Positions 30,471-39,144 of a DNA stretch of 64,000 nucleotides are shown piece after piece. Within the stretch, counting starts at the first letter, position 1. Every line of letters starts with the position of its first letter. Origin of the DNA: Nesterenkonia lutea (GTDB lineage: Bacteria; Actinomycetota; Actinomycetes; Actinomycetales; Micrococcaceae); NCBI RefSeq assembly GCF_014873955.1, contig NZ_JADBED010000001.1, positions 248,001 through 312,000 on the forward strand. Direction: 5' to 3'. The notes below the pieces were generated by a model that did no database searches, had not been told where the DNA came from, and worked only from the letters and a program-made list of their open reading frames with translations. The position numbers and the translations under genes were made by a program.

Positions 30471-31637
30471 ATGACCAAGCGCAAGCAGATCATCACAGCG
30501 GTCAACAGAGGCACGATGTCTCAAGCCCAGGCTGCACGGGCCTACGGGGTCTCGGAATCGATGGTTTCCAAACTCTTGAGACAGTGGGCCCGAGAAGGCG
30601 AGGCGGCGTTCTACACCAAGACCCGCAGACCCCATTCACACCCTGCCGCGACGGGCCAGGAGGTCATCACCGAGATCACCCGACTGCGGACTGAGCTGGT
30701 GGCCCAGGGCCTGGACGCAGGCCCGGCCACGATCAGAGATCACCTGCGCAAGAACCTCTCCGAGAATCAGACCCCGTCCCGGGCGAGCATCGCGCGGATC
30801 CTGAACCGGCAGAACCTGGTGGCACCCGCGCCGAAGAAACGACCGAAATCCTCGCTGCTCAGATTCGAAGCAGAACTGCCTAACGGGTGCTGGCAATCAG
30901 ATGTCACCAAGATCGTCCTTGCCGACGGGAAGATCGCCGAGGTGATCACCTGGCTCGATGACTACTCCAGAATGGTGGTGCATCTGCAGGCACATCTGCG
31001 GGTCACGGTGGACACTGTGATCTCCTCCTTCACCGTCGCCGCAGGTCAGCACGGGATTCCAGCGGCCACACTGACCGATAACGGGCTGGTCTACACCACC
31101 CGGTTCCGGGGCGGGCCCAACCGGTTCGAGAAGCTGCTGCGCACCCACGACGTGATCCAGCGCAACGGTCGAGGCAATCATCCCCAGACCCAGGGCAAGG
31201 TCGAACGATTCCAACAGACGATGAAGAAATGGATCACTGCCCGCCCCGCGGCGGCCAGCATCACTGAGCTGAACCAGCTGCTGGGGGACTTCACCAGGAT
31301 CTATAACACCGAGCGGATCCACTCAGCACGCCGCGCAACCCCTTATGCGGCCTATATCGGTCGGCCCAAAGACTCTCCGGCACCGCTGCCCGAAGACACC
31401 ACGAGGTACCTACAAGATCGGGTGGATAAGTTCGGCAAGCTCAGCATCCGCTACGACGGGCGGATGCGACATATCGGGATCGGGCGAACCCACGCGGGAA
31501 CCCCCGTGGTGAAGATCATCAAAGATCGCCATGTGATCATCGCGGACAAACGCACCGGAGAGGTCTTGAGGGAACTGATCCTTGATCCCACACGGGACTA
31601 CCAGCCCCGTGGATCCGGGCAAGAAGAAAGGCCCTGA
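30471..31637 (+). CDS. IS481-family transposase
   Basis: A 388-residue DDE transposase. The N-terminal winged/HTH region (MSQAQAARAYGVSESMVSKLLRQWAREG, about residues 15-43) binds the terminal repeats. The rve integrase core has Asp144 (CWQSDVTK), Asp203 (LTDNG) and Glu245 (GKVERFQQ). A beta-rich C-terminal domain of about 90 residues follows. No frameshift or stop interrupts it, so the enzyme is probably active. ATG 30471 is preferred to TTG 30468. Confidence 0.95.
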   Translation: MTKRKQIITAVNRGTMSQAQAARAYGVSESMVSKLLRQWAREGEAAFYTKTRRPHSHPAATGQEVITEITRLRTELVAQGLDAGPATIRDHLRKNLSENQTPSRASIARILNRQNLVAPAPKKRPKSSLLRFEAELPNGCWQSDVTKIVLADGKIAEVITWLDDYSRMVVHLQAHLRVTVDTVISSFTVAAGQHGIPAATLTDNGLVYTTRFRGGPNRFEKLLRTHDVIQRNGRGNHPQTQGKVERFQQTMKKWITARPAAASITELNQLLGDFTRIYNTERIHSARRATPYAAYIGRPKDSPAPLPEDTTRYLQDRVDKFGKLSIRYDGRMRHIGIGRTHAGTPVVKIIKDRHVIIADKRTGEVLRELILDPTRDYQPRGSGQEERP

Positions 31638-31658
31638 ACCGAGGGTTCAGGGCCTTTC
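31626..31658 (+). terminator. Transposase terminator inside the IS right end
   Basis: GAAAGGCCCTGAACC (31626-31640) and its perfect complement (31644-31658) enclose a three-base loop. The stop codon lies in the left arm. Confidence 0.85.
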
Positions 31659-31678
31659 CGATGTACTGAGACATCACA

Positions 31679-31694
31679 TCCGCGGAGGATGGGG
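31679..31694 (+). repeat. Right copy of the IS target-site duplication
   Basis: TCCGCGGAGGATGGGG covers the last 12 bases of tRNA-Ser plus flank. It leaves the tRNA sequence complete after the insertion. Confidence 0.9.
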
Positions 31695-31767
31695 GATTTG
31701 AACCCCCGAGGGCGTGAACCCAACACGCGTTCCAAGCGTGCGCCATAGGCCGCTAGGCGAATCCTCC
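31683..31767 (-). tRNA. tRNA-Ser (GGA anticodon)
   Basis: An 85-nt type II tRNA. The acceptor stem is GGAGGAT/ATCCTCC, the D stem GCC/GGC, and the anticodon stem CACGC/GCGTG with loop TTGGAAC (anticodon GGA, reading UCC/UCU). There is a long variable arm and a GGGGG/CCCCC T stem with TTCAAAT loop. The discriminator is G, as expected for serine, and CCA is not encoded. The 3' end abuts the IS. A TAGTAT -10 box lies at 31826-31821. Confidence 0.95.
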
Positions 31768-31820
31768 TGGCTGCTTCTCGCTGGCCTGCCTGATCGGCGC
31801 GGCCCTCGAGAGCAGACTTC

Positions 31821-31826
31821 ATACTA
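31821..31826 (-). promoter_or_regulatory. -10 box of tRNA-Ser
   Basis: TAGTAT on the minus strand lies 53 bases upstream of the mature tRNA 5' end. The gap between here and gluQ otherwise holds only a plus-strand TAGGAT at 31863-31868, a likely gluQ promoter. Confidence 0.5.
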
Positions 31827-31955
31827 GCGGAGATGCATCCCAGAATGCACATCGACTCCCCGTAGGATGGTCTACCGCCGCTGCGGGACCGAGAACCGAC
31901 GCATGGATCGGCTGGAGCAGCGGTCCCGAGACAACGTCCCAGGAGAGGAGTCCAG

Positions 31956-32888
31956 GTGCACGCAGGACGTTACGCGCCCAGCCCCTCGGGTGACCTGCAC
32001 CTGGGAAACCTGCGCACCGGAATGCTGGCCTGGCTCTTCGCGCGGTGGAGCGGACGGGAGTTCCTGCTGCGGTTCGAGGACTTGGATGCCGAACGCACCG
32101 TCGCCGGTGCCGAGGCCCAGCAGCTGGACGATCTGCGCGCGGTGGGTCTGACCTTCGACTCCCAGAACGGCCACGCCTCCACGAGGCAGTCCGAACGGCT
32201 GAGTCTCTACACAGAAGCCATCGAGCGGCTCACCGAGTCGGGGCTGACCTTTGAATGCTTCTGCTCACGCAGGGACATCCGGGAGGCCACCCGGGCGCCG
32301 CATGCGACTCCTGGGGTCTATCCCGGCACCTGCCGGAACCTCAGCGAGGAGGAACGCGCGCGCCGTCGTGCCGAGCGCCCGGCCTCGCTGCGGCTGCGCG
32401 CCGACCGGGACGACGACGGCGCCGCCCCGCAGGTCAGCGCCCAGGACCTGCTGCTCGGGGAGATCACCACCGGGGTGGATGACTTCGTGCTCCAGCGCAA
32501 CGACGGCGCACCGGCCTACAACCTGGCAGTGGTGGTCGATGACCACCTCACCGGGGTGGATCAGGTGGTCCGCGGGGACGACCTCGCCGCCTCGGCGCCG
32601 AGCCAGGCCTACCTGCGCGGCCTGCTCTACGGGGCCGAGGCGGCGGCGGAGGTCGTCTACGCCCATGTGCCCCTGGTGCTCAATCCCGAGGGACGTCGCC
32701 TGGCCAAGCGGGACGGGGCAGTGACCCGCTCAGCGCTGCGGGGGCAGGGTCTGACGGACGAAGCCCTTCGCGACCTGCTGCTTGACTCGCTGGCCCTCCC
32801 CGCCGGACCGCTGACTGCGGCGTTGGCGTCCTTCGACCCACACAGCCTGCCGCGGGGGCCCTGGGTGTTCCGCCCGGCAGAGCTCTGA
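31956..32888 (+). CDS. gluQ: Glutamyl-Q tRNA(Asp) synthetase
   Basis: A 310-residue truncated GluRS-like enzyme that attaches glutamate to queuosine in tRNA(Asp). It has the Rossmann core without an anticodon-binding domain. The HIGH equivalent is HLGN in APSPSGDLHLGNLRTG. The KMSKS equivalent is LAKRDGA. The zinc site is CFCS plus YPGTC. GTG 31956 has GGAGAGGAG upstream. The active-site elements are complete. Confidence 0.92.
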   Translation: MHAGRYAPSPSGDLHLGNLRTGMLAWLFARWSGREFLLRFEDLDAERTVAGAEAQQLDDLRAVGLTFDSQNGHASTRQSERLSLYTEAIERLTESGLTFECFCSRRDIREATRAPHATPGVYPGTCRNLSEEERARRRAERPASLRLRADRDDDGAAPQVSAQDLLLGEITTGVDDFVLQRNDGAPAYNLAVVVDDHLTGVDQVVRGDDLAASAPSQAYLRGLLYGAEAAAEVVYAHVPLVLNPEGRRLAKRDGAVTRSALRGQGLTDEALRDLLLDSLALPAGPLTAALASFDPHSLPRGPWVFRPAEL

Positions 32889-32909
32889 TCACCGTCGGAA
32901 GAGCTGCAA

Positions 32910-33887
32910 TCATGGGCGGAGCATGATCTTGCCCGTGCGGCCCTCAGCAAAGTTGGCGCGGGCGGCGTCCTGCACCTGCTCGAGGGGGTAGGAGGCCTCG
33001 GTGGTCAGCGGGATCGAACCGTCCGATGCGCGGGTGAGCAGTTCGGAGAAGAGCTCCCCGCGGCGCTGTGCGGAGAGCTCACCCATGACGCGGCTGCCCC
33101 AGAAGCCCCTGACCGTCACGTTCTTGAAGATGATCGTTCCTGAGTTCAACGCCATCGTGCCCCCGGCCATGGCGCCGAAGACCACCAGGGTGGCGTCTTC
33201 GCAGAGCTGAGACAGCACCTGATCGGCAGCCTCTCCGCCCACTGATTCGATGCCGGCGATGATCTTCGCTCCGCCGGTGATCTCAGCGACGCGCTCTTCC
33301 CATCCGGGCGTCTCGGTCGAGACGATCTGGTCGATCCCCTGGGTGGCGAGTTCCTCGACGGCGGCATCCCGGCGCACCAGGCCGAGGACGTTGATGCCTC
33401 GGGTGGGCGCCAGCTGTGCAAGGATCCGTCCCACGGCCCCATTGGCCGCGTTCTGGATGATCCAGTCGCCTTCCTTGAGATCCAGCCAGTCCAGCAGGGC
33501 GAGCGTGGAGAAGGGCATCGCGACGAGCTGAGCGGCGATCTCATCGGGTGCCGCCTCATCCACGGGGATGAGACCAGCGGCGGGAGCGAGGAAGTACTCG
33601 GCCCAGACGCCGAATGTTCCGCCGCTGGCGACTCGTTGACCGACGGCGAGATCCTCGACGCCTTCGCCCACGGCGTCGATCACGCCGACAGCTTCGGTGC
33701 CTGCCCGGGCAGGAAGCTCGGGCTTGAACCCGTAGGAACCTCGGATGGTCCACAGATCGTGGTTGTGGATGGGGGACATCAATGTCCGGATGCGAACCTC
33801 ACCTGGTCCGGGCTCCGGAGTCTCCACATTGCTCACCTGCAGGACGTCCCAGGGTTCGCCGAAAGTCTCGTGGGTCACTGCGCGCAT
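32910..33887 (-). CDS. Zinc-type alcohol dehydrogenase/quinone reductase-like MDR protein
   Basis: A 325-residue medium-chain reductase. The N-terminal GroES-like domain (EPGPGEVRIRTLMSPIHNHDLWTIRG) lacks both catalytic and structural zinc cysteines. The Rossmann domain carries NAANGAVGRILAQLA (AxxGxxG-like). The sequence resembles NADPH:quinone reductases and the enoyl-(ACP/CoA) reductase (MECR/ETR) group, so an NADPH-dependent reduction is likely but the substrate is unknown. It is monocistronic, convergent with gluQ and divergent from the decarboxylase. Confidence 0.85.
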   Translation of the reverse strand: MRAVTHETFGEPWDVLQVSNVETPEPGPGEVRIRTLMSPIHNHDLWTIRGSYGFKPELPARAGTEAVGVIDAVGEGVEDLAVGQRVASGGTFGVWAEYFLAPAAGLIPVDEAAPDEIAAQLVAMPFSTLALLDWLDLKEGDWIIQNAANGAVGRILAQLAPTRGINVLGLVRRDAAVEELATQGIDQIVSTETPGWEERVAEITGGAKIIAGIESVGGEAADQVLSQLCEDATLVVFGAMAGGTMALNSGTIIFKNVTVRGFWGSRVMGELSAQRRGELFSELLTRASDGSIPLTTEASYPLEQVQDAARANFAEGRTGKIMLRP

Positions 33888-34075
33888 AGGTCTCTACTTT
33901 CCTCGGGGGTTGTGCGAGGAGGAACGACTCGACAGAGCGGGGTATTCCGCCCCCTTTGTCGACGAGGAGGTGCCTGCTGGGCGGTGACACCTCCCACGTA
34001 GACTGGCGGCACCGTTGACCGTGGGCCCCGCGATCCACCCCTTCGAGGGCCCCAGAAACCAGAAGGCGAGACCCC

Positions 34076-35758
34076 ATGCCTGAAGACGCGCAGGACCAGC
34101 GCATTGCGAACTACACCATCGGCGATTATCTGCTGGACCGGCTGGCCGAGCTCGGGCTCACCGAGCTGTTCGGCGTCCCCGGTGACTTCAACCTCCACTT
34201 CCTGGACCACGTCGTGGACCACAGCAGCATCCGCTGGGTCGGATCTGCCAATGAGCTCAATGCCGGCTACAGCGCCGACGGCTACGCCCGCATCCGCGGA
34301 ATCGGTGCGTTCCTGACCACCTACGGCGTCGGCGAGCTCTCCGCGATCAACGCAGTTGCCGGATCCTACGCCGAATCTGTTCCCGTGGTGCAGATCGTCG
34401 GAGCCCCACCCAAGGAGACCCAGGCCTCAGGCCGCAAGATTCACCACTCCCTGGGCGACGGGGACTTCAAGCATTTCCTGCGCATGGCCCAGGAGGTGAC
34501 GTGCGCCCACGCCGATCTCGACGCTGCCACGGCCACCTGGGAGATCGACCGGGTCCTGCGCGACGTCGTCTTCCGGCGTCGCCCCGGCTATCTCATGCTC
34601 GCCGCCGACGTGGCCGAGGTCGGCGCCTATCCTCCGGCCGAACCATTGGTCACGGACCTGCCCGTGACCACGCCCCGCGCACTCGCAGCCTTTGAACAGG
34701 CAGTTCGGCGCTTCCTGCCCGGACGCCGGACCGCGGTGCTGGCTGATCTCCTGGTCCATCGGCTCGGGGCCACCGAGGAGCTGGCCTCCTTCCTGACCGA
34801 TTCGCAGCTGCCCTTCGCCACCCTGGCCTGGGGCAAGACGCTGGTCGATGAGTCGGATCCGAACTTCGTGGGCATCTACGCCGGCGCCGCCTCCCAGGAC
34901 CGCGTGCGGGACGTGATCGAAGGCGCCGACGCGCTGATCACCCTGGGCGTGGAATACACCGACAACACCACCGCTGGATTCTCGATGGACCTGGATCCCG
35001 CGCGGCTGATAGATGTCTCGCGCTTCGGCGCCCGGGTGGGGGAGGAGGTCTTCACGCCGATCTCCCTGCAGGACGCGCTCGCCGTGCTGCACCAGGTGAC
35101 GGCCGAGCTCGACGACGTCGCCCCCATGCCTGCGGCGGAGGCCCCCGCCCCGGAGACGCCCCGCGAGCCCTCGGATGAGCCGCTGACCCAGGATGGACTC
35201 TGGCGCGTGCTGGCTTCTCAGCTGGAGTCGGCGAACATCGTCGCGGCAGATCAGGGGACCAGCTATTTCGGGATGGCCTCACATCGGTTCCCGGCGAAGT
35301 CCACGTTCATCGGTCAGCCCATGTGGGGCTCCATCGGCTACACGCTGCCCGCGATCCTCGGTGCGGGACTCGCTGACCGCAGCCGCCGTCCGGTGCTGCT
35401 CATCGGCGACGGCTCCGCCCAGCTCACCATCCAGGAGATGGGGGTGATGATCCGTGAGAAGCTTCCCGCCGTGGTGGTGCTGGTCAACAACGACGGCTAC
35501 ACGGTGGAGCGTGCGATCCACGGGCCCGACGCCGTCTACAACGACATCGCGCCCTGGCGCTGGGAACTGGTGCCCCAGCTCTTCGGGGCTGAGGAGGAGG
35601 ACTACCTCTACCGTCGCGTGACCACGGAGTCGGAGCTGCTGCAGGCCTGTCAGGACACGATGAGCAACCGCGAGAAGCTCGTCTTCATCGAGGCCATCAC
35701 CGATCGGGATGACATTCCGCAGCTGCTCGAGGATGTGGCCAACGCGCTGAAGCGCTGA
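34076..35758 (+). CDS. Thiamine-diphosphate 2-keto acid decarboxylase (PDC/IPDC/KdcA family)
   Basis: A 560-residue ThDP enzyme that decarboxylates a 2-oxo acid to an aldehyde. The N-terminal PYR domain has GVPGDFNLHFLD, and Glu60 (SANELNAG) activates ThDP. The HH motif is His123-His124 (KIHHSLGDGDF), present in the decarboxylases and absent from acetolactate synthases. The C-terminal PP domain has the ThDP motif LIGDGSAQLTIQEMGVMI ending with VVLVNNDGY. A linker rich in Pro/Glu (residues ~340-365) precedes it. The substrate (pyruvate, indolepyruvate or branched 2-oxo acids) is not determinable. The start is ATG 34076. Confidence 0.92.
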   Translation: MPEDAQDQRIANYTIGDYLLDRLAELGLTELFGVPGDFNLHFLDHVVDHSSIRWVGSANELNAGYSADGYARIRGIGAFLTTYGVGELSAINAVAGSYAESVPVVQIVGAPPKETQASGRKIHHSLGDGDFKHFLRMAQEVTCAHADLDAATATWEIDRVLRDVVFRRRPGYLMLAADVAEVGAYPPAEPLVTDLPVTTPRALAAFEQAVRRFLPGRRTAVLADLLVHRLGATEELASFLTDSQLPFATLAWGKTLVDESDPNFVGIYAGAASQDRVRDVIEGADALITLGVEYTDNTTAGFSMDLDPARLIDVSRFGARVGEEVFTPISLQDALAVLHQVTAELDDVAPMPAAEAPAPETPREPSDEPLTQDGLWRVLASQLESANIVAADQGTSYFGMASHRFPAKSTFIGQPMWGSIGYTLPAILGAGLADRSRRPVLLIGDGSAQLTIQEMGVMIREKLPAVVVLVNNDGYTVERAIHGPDAVYNDIAPWRWELVPQLFGAEEEDYLYRRVTTESELLQACQDTMSNREKLVFIEAITDRDDIPQLLEDVANALKR

Positions 35759-35812
35759 TCGGCGTCACTGGCTGTCGGTGCCCACCATTCGCGTTCACGT
35801 GCGGCTCCACGC

Positions 35813-35818
35813 TAAGAT
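35813..35818 (+). promoter_or_regulatory. -10 box of the SRP RNA gene
   Basis: TAAGAT ends seven bases before the predicted first paired base of the RNA. Confidence 0.6.
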
Positions 35819-35825
35819 GATTCCC

Positions 35826-35914
35826 GGCCCCACGTGCGGTGCCATCCTGCTGAACTCCCCCAGGACCGGAAGGTAGCAAGGGTAAGCGGGCTCTGGCAGG
35901 TGCACGTGGGGCTC
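35826..35914 (+). ncRNA. ffs: Signal recognition particle RNA (4.5S, small bacterial type)
   Basis: A hairpin of about 90 nt. The ends GGCCCCACGTGC and GCACGTGGGGCT pair. The conserved apical region contains CTGCTGAACTCCCCCAGG, a GGAA tetraloop (CCGGAAGG) and AGCAAGGGTAAGC, the Ffh-binding internal loop. It is the RNA of the particle that targets membrane and secreted proteins with Ffh and FtsY. Confidence 0.95.
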
Positions 35915-36014
35915 TCAATGTCTTCAGCGGCTTCCGGGTCTCGGACCCGCGCCCGCCAGCGGGATCATTCTCTGGGTGGATGATCTGCCCCTCTCCAGTT
36001 CTTACACTCAGAGC

Positions 36015-36554
36015 ATGGACATGTCACACCAGAGCTCCCCGCCGCAGCGAGCCCATCGTTGGTTCCAGGACCCCTGGGTGCAGGGGCTCGGCACCGGGCT
36101 GAGCGCGCTGGTGCCCGCCCGGAGCTATCCGGTCTGGCTGCGGCAGACCATGATGTGGGTGCCCGCGGTCGGATTCGGCGCGCTGGTGGCGAGCCCCGCG
36201 ACCTGGCGGTTCCTGGCGAAGTCCGCCCAGGCCCAGCCCGGCGATGACTCGCCGGTCGACGAGTCCACCGGATCTGAGACGCAAGAATCCGCTGAGCCGC
36301 CGCCGGGCGCTCTCGACACGGTGGATTCCCGCCGCAGCCCGCTCACGCGGTGGCTCGGGCGAGCCGGTGGAGGAGTCGCTGTCGGAGCGTTGGTCTACGG
36401 CAATATGCGGCTGGCCTTCTGGCTCGACGGAGCCATCGAGCGCGGGCTGCGCAGGCTCCATGTGCCCGCGCCGCGGGTGGTCATGGCTCTCGGTGCTGGA
36501 GCCTTCGCCGCCGGGACCGCCAGGGCGGATGCGCGCCCCGGACAGGGGTCATAG
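36015..36554 (+). CDS. Hypothetical protein with weak hydrophobic segments
   Basis: A 179-residue protein with no recognised domain. A Trp-rich N-terminal half (HRWFQDPWVQGLGTGLSALVPARSYPVWLRQTMMWVPAVGFG) leads to an acidic disordered middle (about 85-115). Two weakly hydrophobic Gly/Ala-rich helices follow in the C-terminal half. ATG 36015 follows TACACT by six bases (leaderless). It is followed 24 bases later by a LytR_C gene that has its own -10 box. Confidence 0.65.
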   Translation: MDMSHQSSPPQRAHRWFQDPWVQGLGTGLSALVPARSYPVWLRQTMMWVPAVGFGALVASPATWRFLAKSAQAQPGDDSPVDESTGSETQESAEPPPGALDTVDSRRSPLTRWLGRAGGGVAVGALVYGNMRLAFWLDGAIERGLRRLHVPAPRVVMALGAGAFAAGTARADARPGQGS

Positions 36555-36578
36555 GGCGGGACTCCTAGAATCGAACCC

Positions 36579-37106
36579 ATGGATCACCGGATCGCCAGCA
36601 CGCGTGCACAGCGGATCCTTCTCTGGCTGGGCACCTTCGCGGTGATCGGGATCATCACCGGGACCAGTTGGCTGTTGATCAACGGCACTGTTCCGCTGAA
36701 CCTCTTCGGCAGGGGCGCCATCCCCGCGGATGATCAGTGCCCCGGGGGAACCCAGCAGCCGGTGGTTCCCGAACGGGTGCAGATCGCCGTGTTCAACACC
36801 ACGAATTCGCCTGGCCTCGCCAGCGAGGTCGCCGATGAGCTGGACGATCGGCGTTTCCGCATCGCCGAGGTCGACAACGACTATCTCGCCGACACCGGCT
36901 TCGCCGCCATCATCCGCGTGGGGGACCGCGGTCTCCGGCAGGCATACACCCTCCAGCAGCACATCCCCGATTCCCTGGTGGACATCGACGAGCGTCCCGA
37001 TTTCAGCGTGGACCTGGTCCTGGGGTCGGAGTTCCACGAGCAGGGCGTGGAAGAGGCCGAGGACGTCGAGATGGTCCCCGGCCTGCTTCACTGCTCCGCG
37101 GAGTGA
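36579..37106 (+). CDS. LytR C-terminal-domain membrane-anchored protein
   Basis: A 175-residue protein. One N-terminal membrane helix (RILLWLGTFAVIGIITGTSWLLI, residues ~12-34) is followed by an extracytoplasmic LytR_C domain (VQIAVFNTTNSPGLASEVADELDDRRFRIAEVDN, about 67-160). Such stand-alone LytR_C proteins are common in actinobacteria and are thought to act at the envelope, perhaps with LytR-CpsA-Psr ligases; no precise role is known. ATG 36579 follows TAGAAT by seven bases. Confidence 0.85.
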   Translation: MDHRIASTRAQRILLWLGTFAVIGIITGTSWLLINGTVPLNLFGRGAIPADDQCPGGTQQPVVPERVQIAVFNTTNSPGLASEVADELDDRRFRIAEVDNDYLADTGFAAIIRVGDRGLRQAYTLQQHIPDSLVDIDERPDFSVDLVLGSEFHEQGVEEAEDVEMVPGLLHCSAE

Positions 37107-37131
37107 GGATCCGCCGGCGCACCGTGCCGGT

Positions 37132-37527
37132 TCAGTGCGCGGCCTTCCACCGACGAGCGGCGATGAAGCTGCGCACGCCGAGGATGATGTAGACGACCAG
37201 AGCGATTACGGTGATCAGTGCGGAGATCACTGCACCGGGATTGTCCGCCTCACCGGCGACGAGGGCCCCCAGGTTCATCAGCGGCATGATCATCCCCAGC
37301 GCACCCAGAACCGCGATGACCAGCGCGATGTGCACCCCGAGCTTGACGTTCTTCTTGGCGATTGCGCCGCTGATCAGCAGCAGCACCCCGACCACGGAGG
37401 GGATCAGCGCGGTCATGCTGGCGAAGGAGGTCGCGATGTAGCCGATGATCCCCACGGCGACCAGCAGGCCTCCGATGATCATGGTCAGGCGCGGCATGGG
37501 ACTGGCGGGTGCGGCGGGGGTGGTCAT
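37132..37527 (-). CDS. Small four-helix membrane protein
   Basis: A 131-residue protein with four predicted membrane helices (about residues 13-33, 37-52, 61-83 and 94-117) and a basic C-terminus (FIAARRWKAAH). No domain was recognised. AAGGAG lies six bases before ATG 37527. It is divergent from isocitrate lyase and shares its upstream region with it. Confidence 0.7.
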   Translation of the reverse strand: MTTPAAPASPMPRLTMIIGGLLVAVGIIGYIATSFASMTALIPSVVGVLLLISGAIAKKNVKLGVHIALVIAVLGALGMIMPLMNLGALVAGEADNPGAVISALITVIALVVYIILGVRSFIAARRWKAAH

Positions 37528-37595
37528 GAGGCTCCTTGCGTGACGGTGTGCGGGGGACAGGGGAAGCAGCATCTCTCAGACGGCTCCCCGTGACT

Positions 37596-37614
37596 CTTCT
37601 ACACAGTGTAGAAG
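37596..37614. promoter_or_regulatory. 19-bp palindrome upstream of isocitrate lyase
   Basis: CTTCTACAC-A-GTGTAGAAG has perfect nine-base arms around one central base, which is strongly operator-like. It sits in the divergent gap, about 70 bases before the small membrane gene and 144 bases before aceA. Confidence 0.6.
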
Positions 37615-37653
37615 ATGGTGATCCGTGAATCTTCCCGGGTTTCTTCGATCATT

Positions 37654-37673
37654 CAAAGAATCGCAGATCTTTG
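37654..37673. promoter_or_regulatory. CAAAGA-N8-TCTTTG dyad before isocitrate lyase
   Basis: Perfect six-base arms flank an eight-base spacer, ending 84 bases before aceA. It is a candidate site for the RamB-like regulator encoded at 39986, but it does not match the Corynebacterium RamB consensus closely. Confidence 0.4.
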
Positions 37674-37757
37674 ATGGAAAAACTGTGGTCTGGGAGCTTC
37701 ACAGGCCGTGAACTGGGGTTGTCCCCAAAAACGGTCCACGATTCAAAGGAGATTCCG

Positions 37758-39116
37758 ATGACCGCGACATTCACTTCCGAGAACCAGACCTCACAGCAGC
37801 GCAACGGGCTGAGCCCGGAGAGCGCCCAGGCCTTTCAGCAGAAGGTCGATGCCCTCCAGCGGGACTGGGACACCAACCCCCGCTGGGCGCAGACCACCCG
37901 CGAATACTCCGCGGCCGACGTGGTGCGGCTGCAGGGCAGCGTGCAGGAGGAGCACACCCTGGCCAAGCGCGGTTCCGAGAAGCTCTGGAGCCAGCTCACC
38001 GAGGAGCATGCGGAGGGGAAGTTCACCAACTCCCTGGGCGCGCTGACCGGAAACATGGCGGTCCAGCAGGTCAAGGCGGGGCTGCGGGCCATCTACCTCT
38101 CCGGCTGGCAGGTTGCCGGTGACGCGAACCTCTCGGGGCACACCTACCCGGATCAGTCGCTCTATCCGGCCAACTCGGTGCCCAGCGTGGTGCGCCGGAT
38201 CAACAATGCCCTGCTGCGCGCGGATCAGATCGACTACCTCGAAGGCACGCGCACGGTCGAGGACTACCTGGTCCCCATCGTCGCCGACGCCGAGGCCGGC
38301 TTCGGCGGACCGCTGAACGCCTATGAGCTGATGAAGTCCATGATCGCCTCGGGCGCGGCCGGCGTGCACTGGGAGGATCAGCTGGCCTCGGAGAAGAAGT
38401 GCGGACACCTCGGCGGGAAGGTGCTGATCCCCACCGGTCAGCACGTGCGCACACTGCAGTCCGCGCGGCTGGCGGCCGATGTGCACAACACGCCCAGCGT
38501 CGTGATCGCCCGCACCGACGCCGAAGCCGCCACGCTGATCACTTCTGACGTCGACGAGCGCGATATGCCCTTCATCACCGGGGAGCGGACGGCCGAAGGC
38601 TTCTACAAGGTGCGCAACGGCATCGAACCCTGCATCGCCCGAGCGAAGGCCTACGCTCCCTATTCGGACCTGATCTGGATGGAGACCGGAACGCCGGACC
38701 TCGAGTACGCCAAGCAGTTCGCCGAGGCGGTCAAGGCGGAGTATCCGGACCAGATGCTGGCGTACAACTGTTCTCCTTCGTTCAACTGGAAGAAGCACCT
38801 CGATGACGAGACCATCGCGAAGTTCCAGCGCGAGCTGGGCAAGATGGGCTTCACCTTCCAGTTCATCACCCTGGCAGGCTTCCACGCGCTGAACTACTCG
38901 ATGTTCGAGCTGGCCCGCGGCTATAAGGACGAGCAGATGAAGGCCTACGTGGAGCTCCAGGAGAAGGAGTTCGCGGCCGAGGCGCAGGGCTACACGGCCA
39001 CCAAGCACCAGCGGGAGGTCGGCACCGGGTACTTCGATGCCATCTCCACCACGTTGAACCCCGAGTCCTCCACGGTGGCCTATAAGGGGTCCACCGAAGC
39101 GGGCCAATTCCACTGA
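37758..39116 (+). CDS. aceA: Isocitrate lyase
   Basis: A 452-residue enzyme that splits isocitrate to glyoxylate and succinate, the first step of the glyoxylate shunt. The [11 protein letters not shown] signature gives catalytic Cys215. [21 protein letters not shown] supplies metal-binding Asp residues, and [14 protein letters not shown] is the late active-site motif. ATG 37758 has AAAGGAG eight bases upstream; longer in-frame starts lack a site. A shortened malate-synthase-like gene follows by 28 bases, then a RamB-like regulator, as in acetate regulons. Confidence 0.96.
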   Translation: MTATFTSENQTSQQRNGLSPESAQAFQQKVDALQRDWDTNPRWAQTTREYSAADVVRLQGSVQEEHTLAKRGSEKLWSQLTEEHAEGKFTNSLGALTGNMAVQQVKAGLRAIYLSGWQVAGDANLSGHTYPDQSLYPANSVPSVVRRINNALLRADQIDYLEGTRTVEDYLVPIVADAEAGFGGPLNAYELMKSMIASGAAGVHWEDQLASEKKCGHLGGKVLIPTGQHVRTLQSARLAADVHNTPSVVIARTDAEAATLITSDVDERDMPFITGERTAEGFYKVRNGIEPCIARAKAYAPYSDLIWMETGTPDLEYAKQFAEAVKAEYPDQMLAYNCSPSFNWKKHLDDETIAKFQRELGKMGFTFQFITLAGFHALNYSMFELARGYKDEQMKAYVELQEKEFAAEAQGYTATKHQREVGTGYFDAISTTLNPESSTVAYKGSTEAGQFH

Positions 39117-39144
39117 TCACACGGCATTGACAAAGGAGTCAGCC

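Larger units (their letters stand above)
30400..31678 (+). mobile_element. Intact IS481-family insertion sequence
   Basis: A 1279-bp element with TGT...ACA ends. The left end TGTTGAGTCTCAATACAT and the inverted right end TGTGATGTCTCAGTACAT match at 14 of 18 positions. It carries one transposase gene and its own terminator. It is bounded by perfect 16-bp direct repeats (30384-30399 and 31679-31694), so the insertion is recent. The left end also holds a second inner copy of the terminal motif (30426-30448) that matches the right end at 22 of 23 positions. Confidence 0.93.

Noticed and set aside
26000..32000. Prophage or genomic island ending at tRNA-Ser
   Set aside because: No integrase, phage structural or conjugation genes; the repeats flanking the tRNA end are explained by the IS target duplication.
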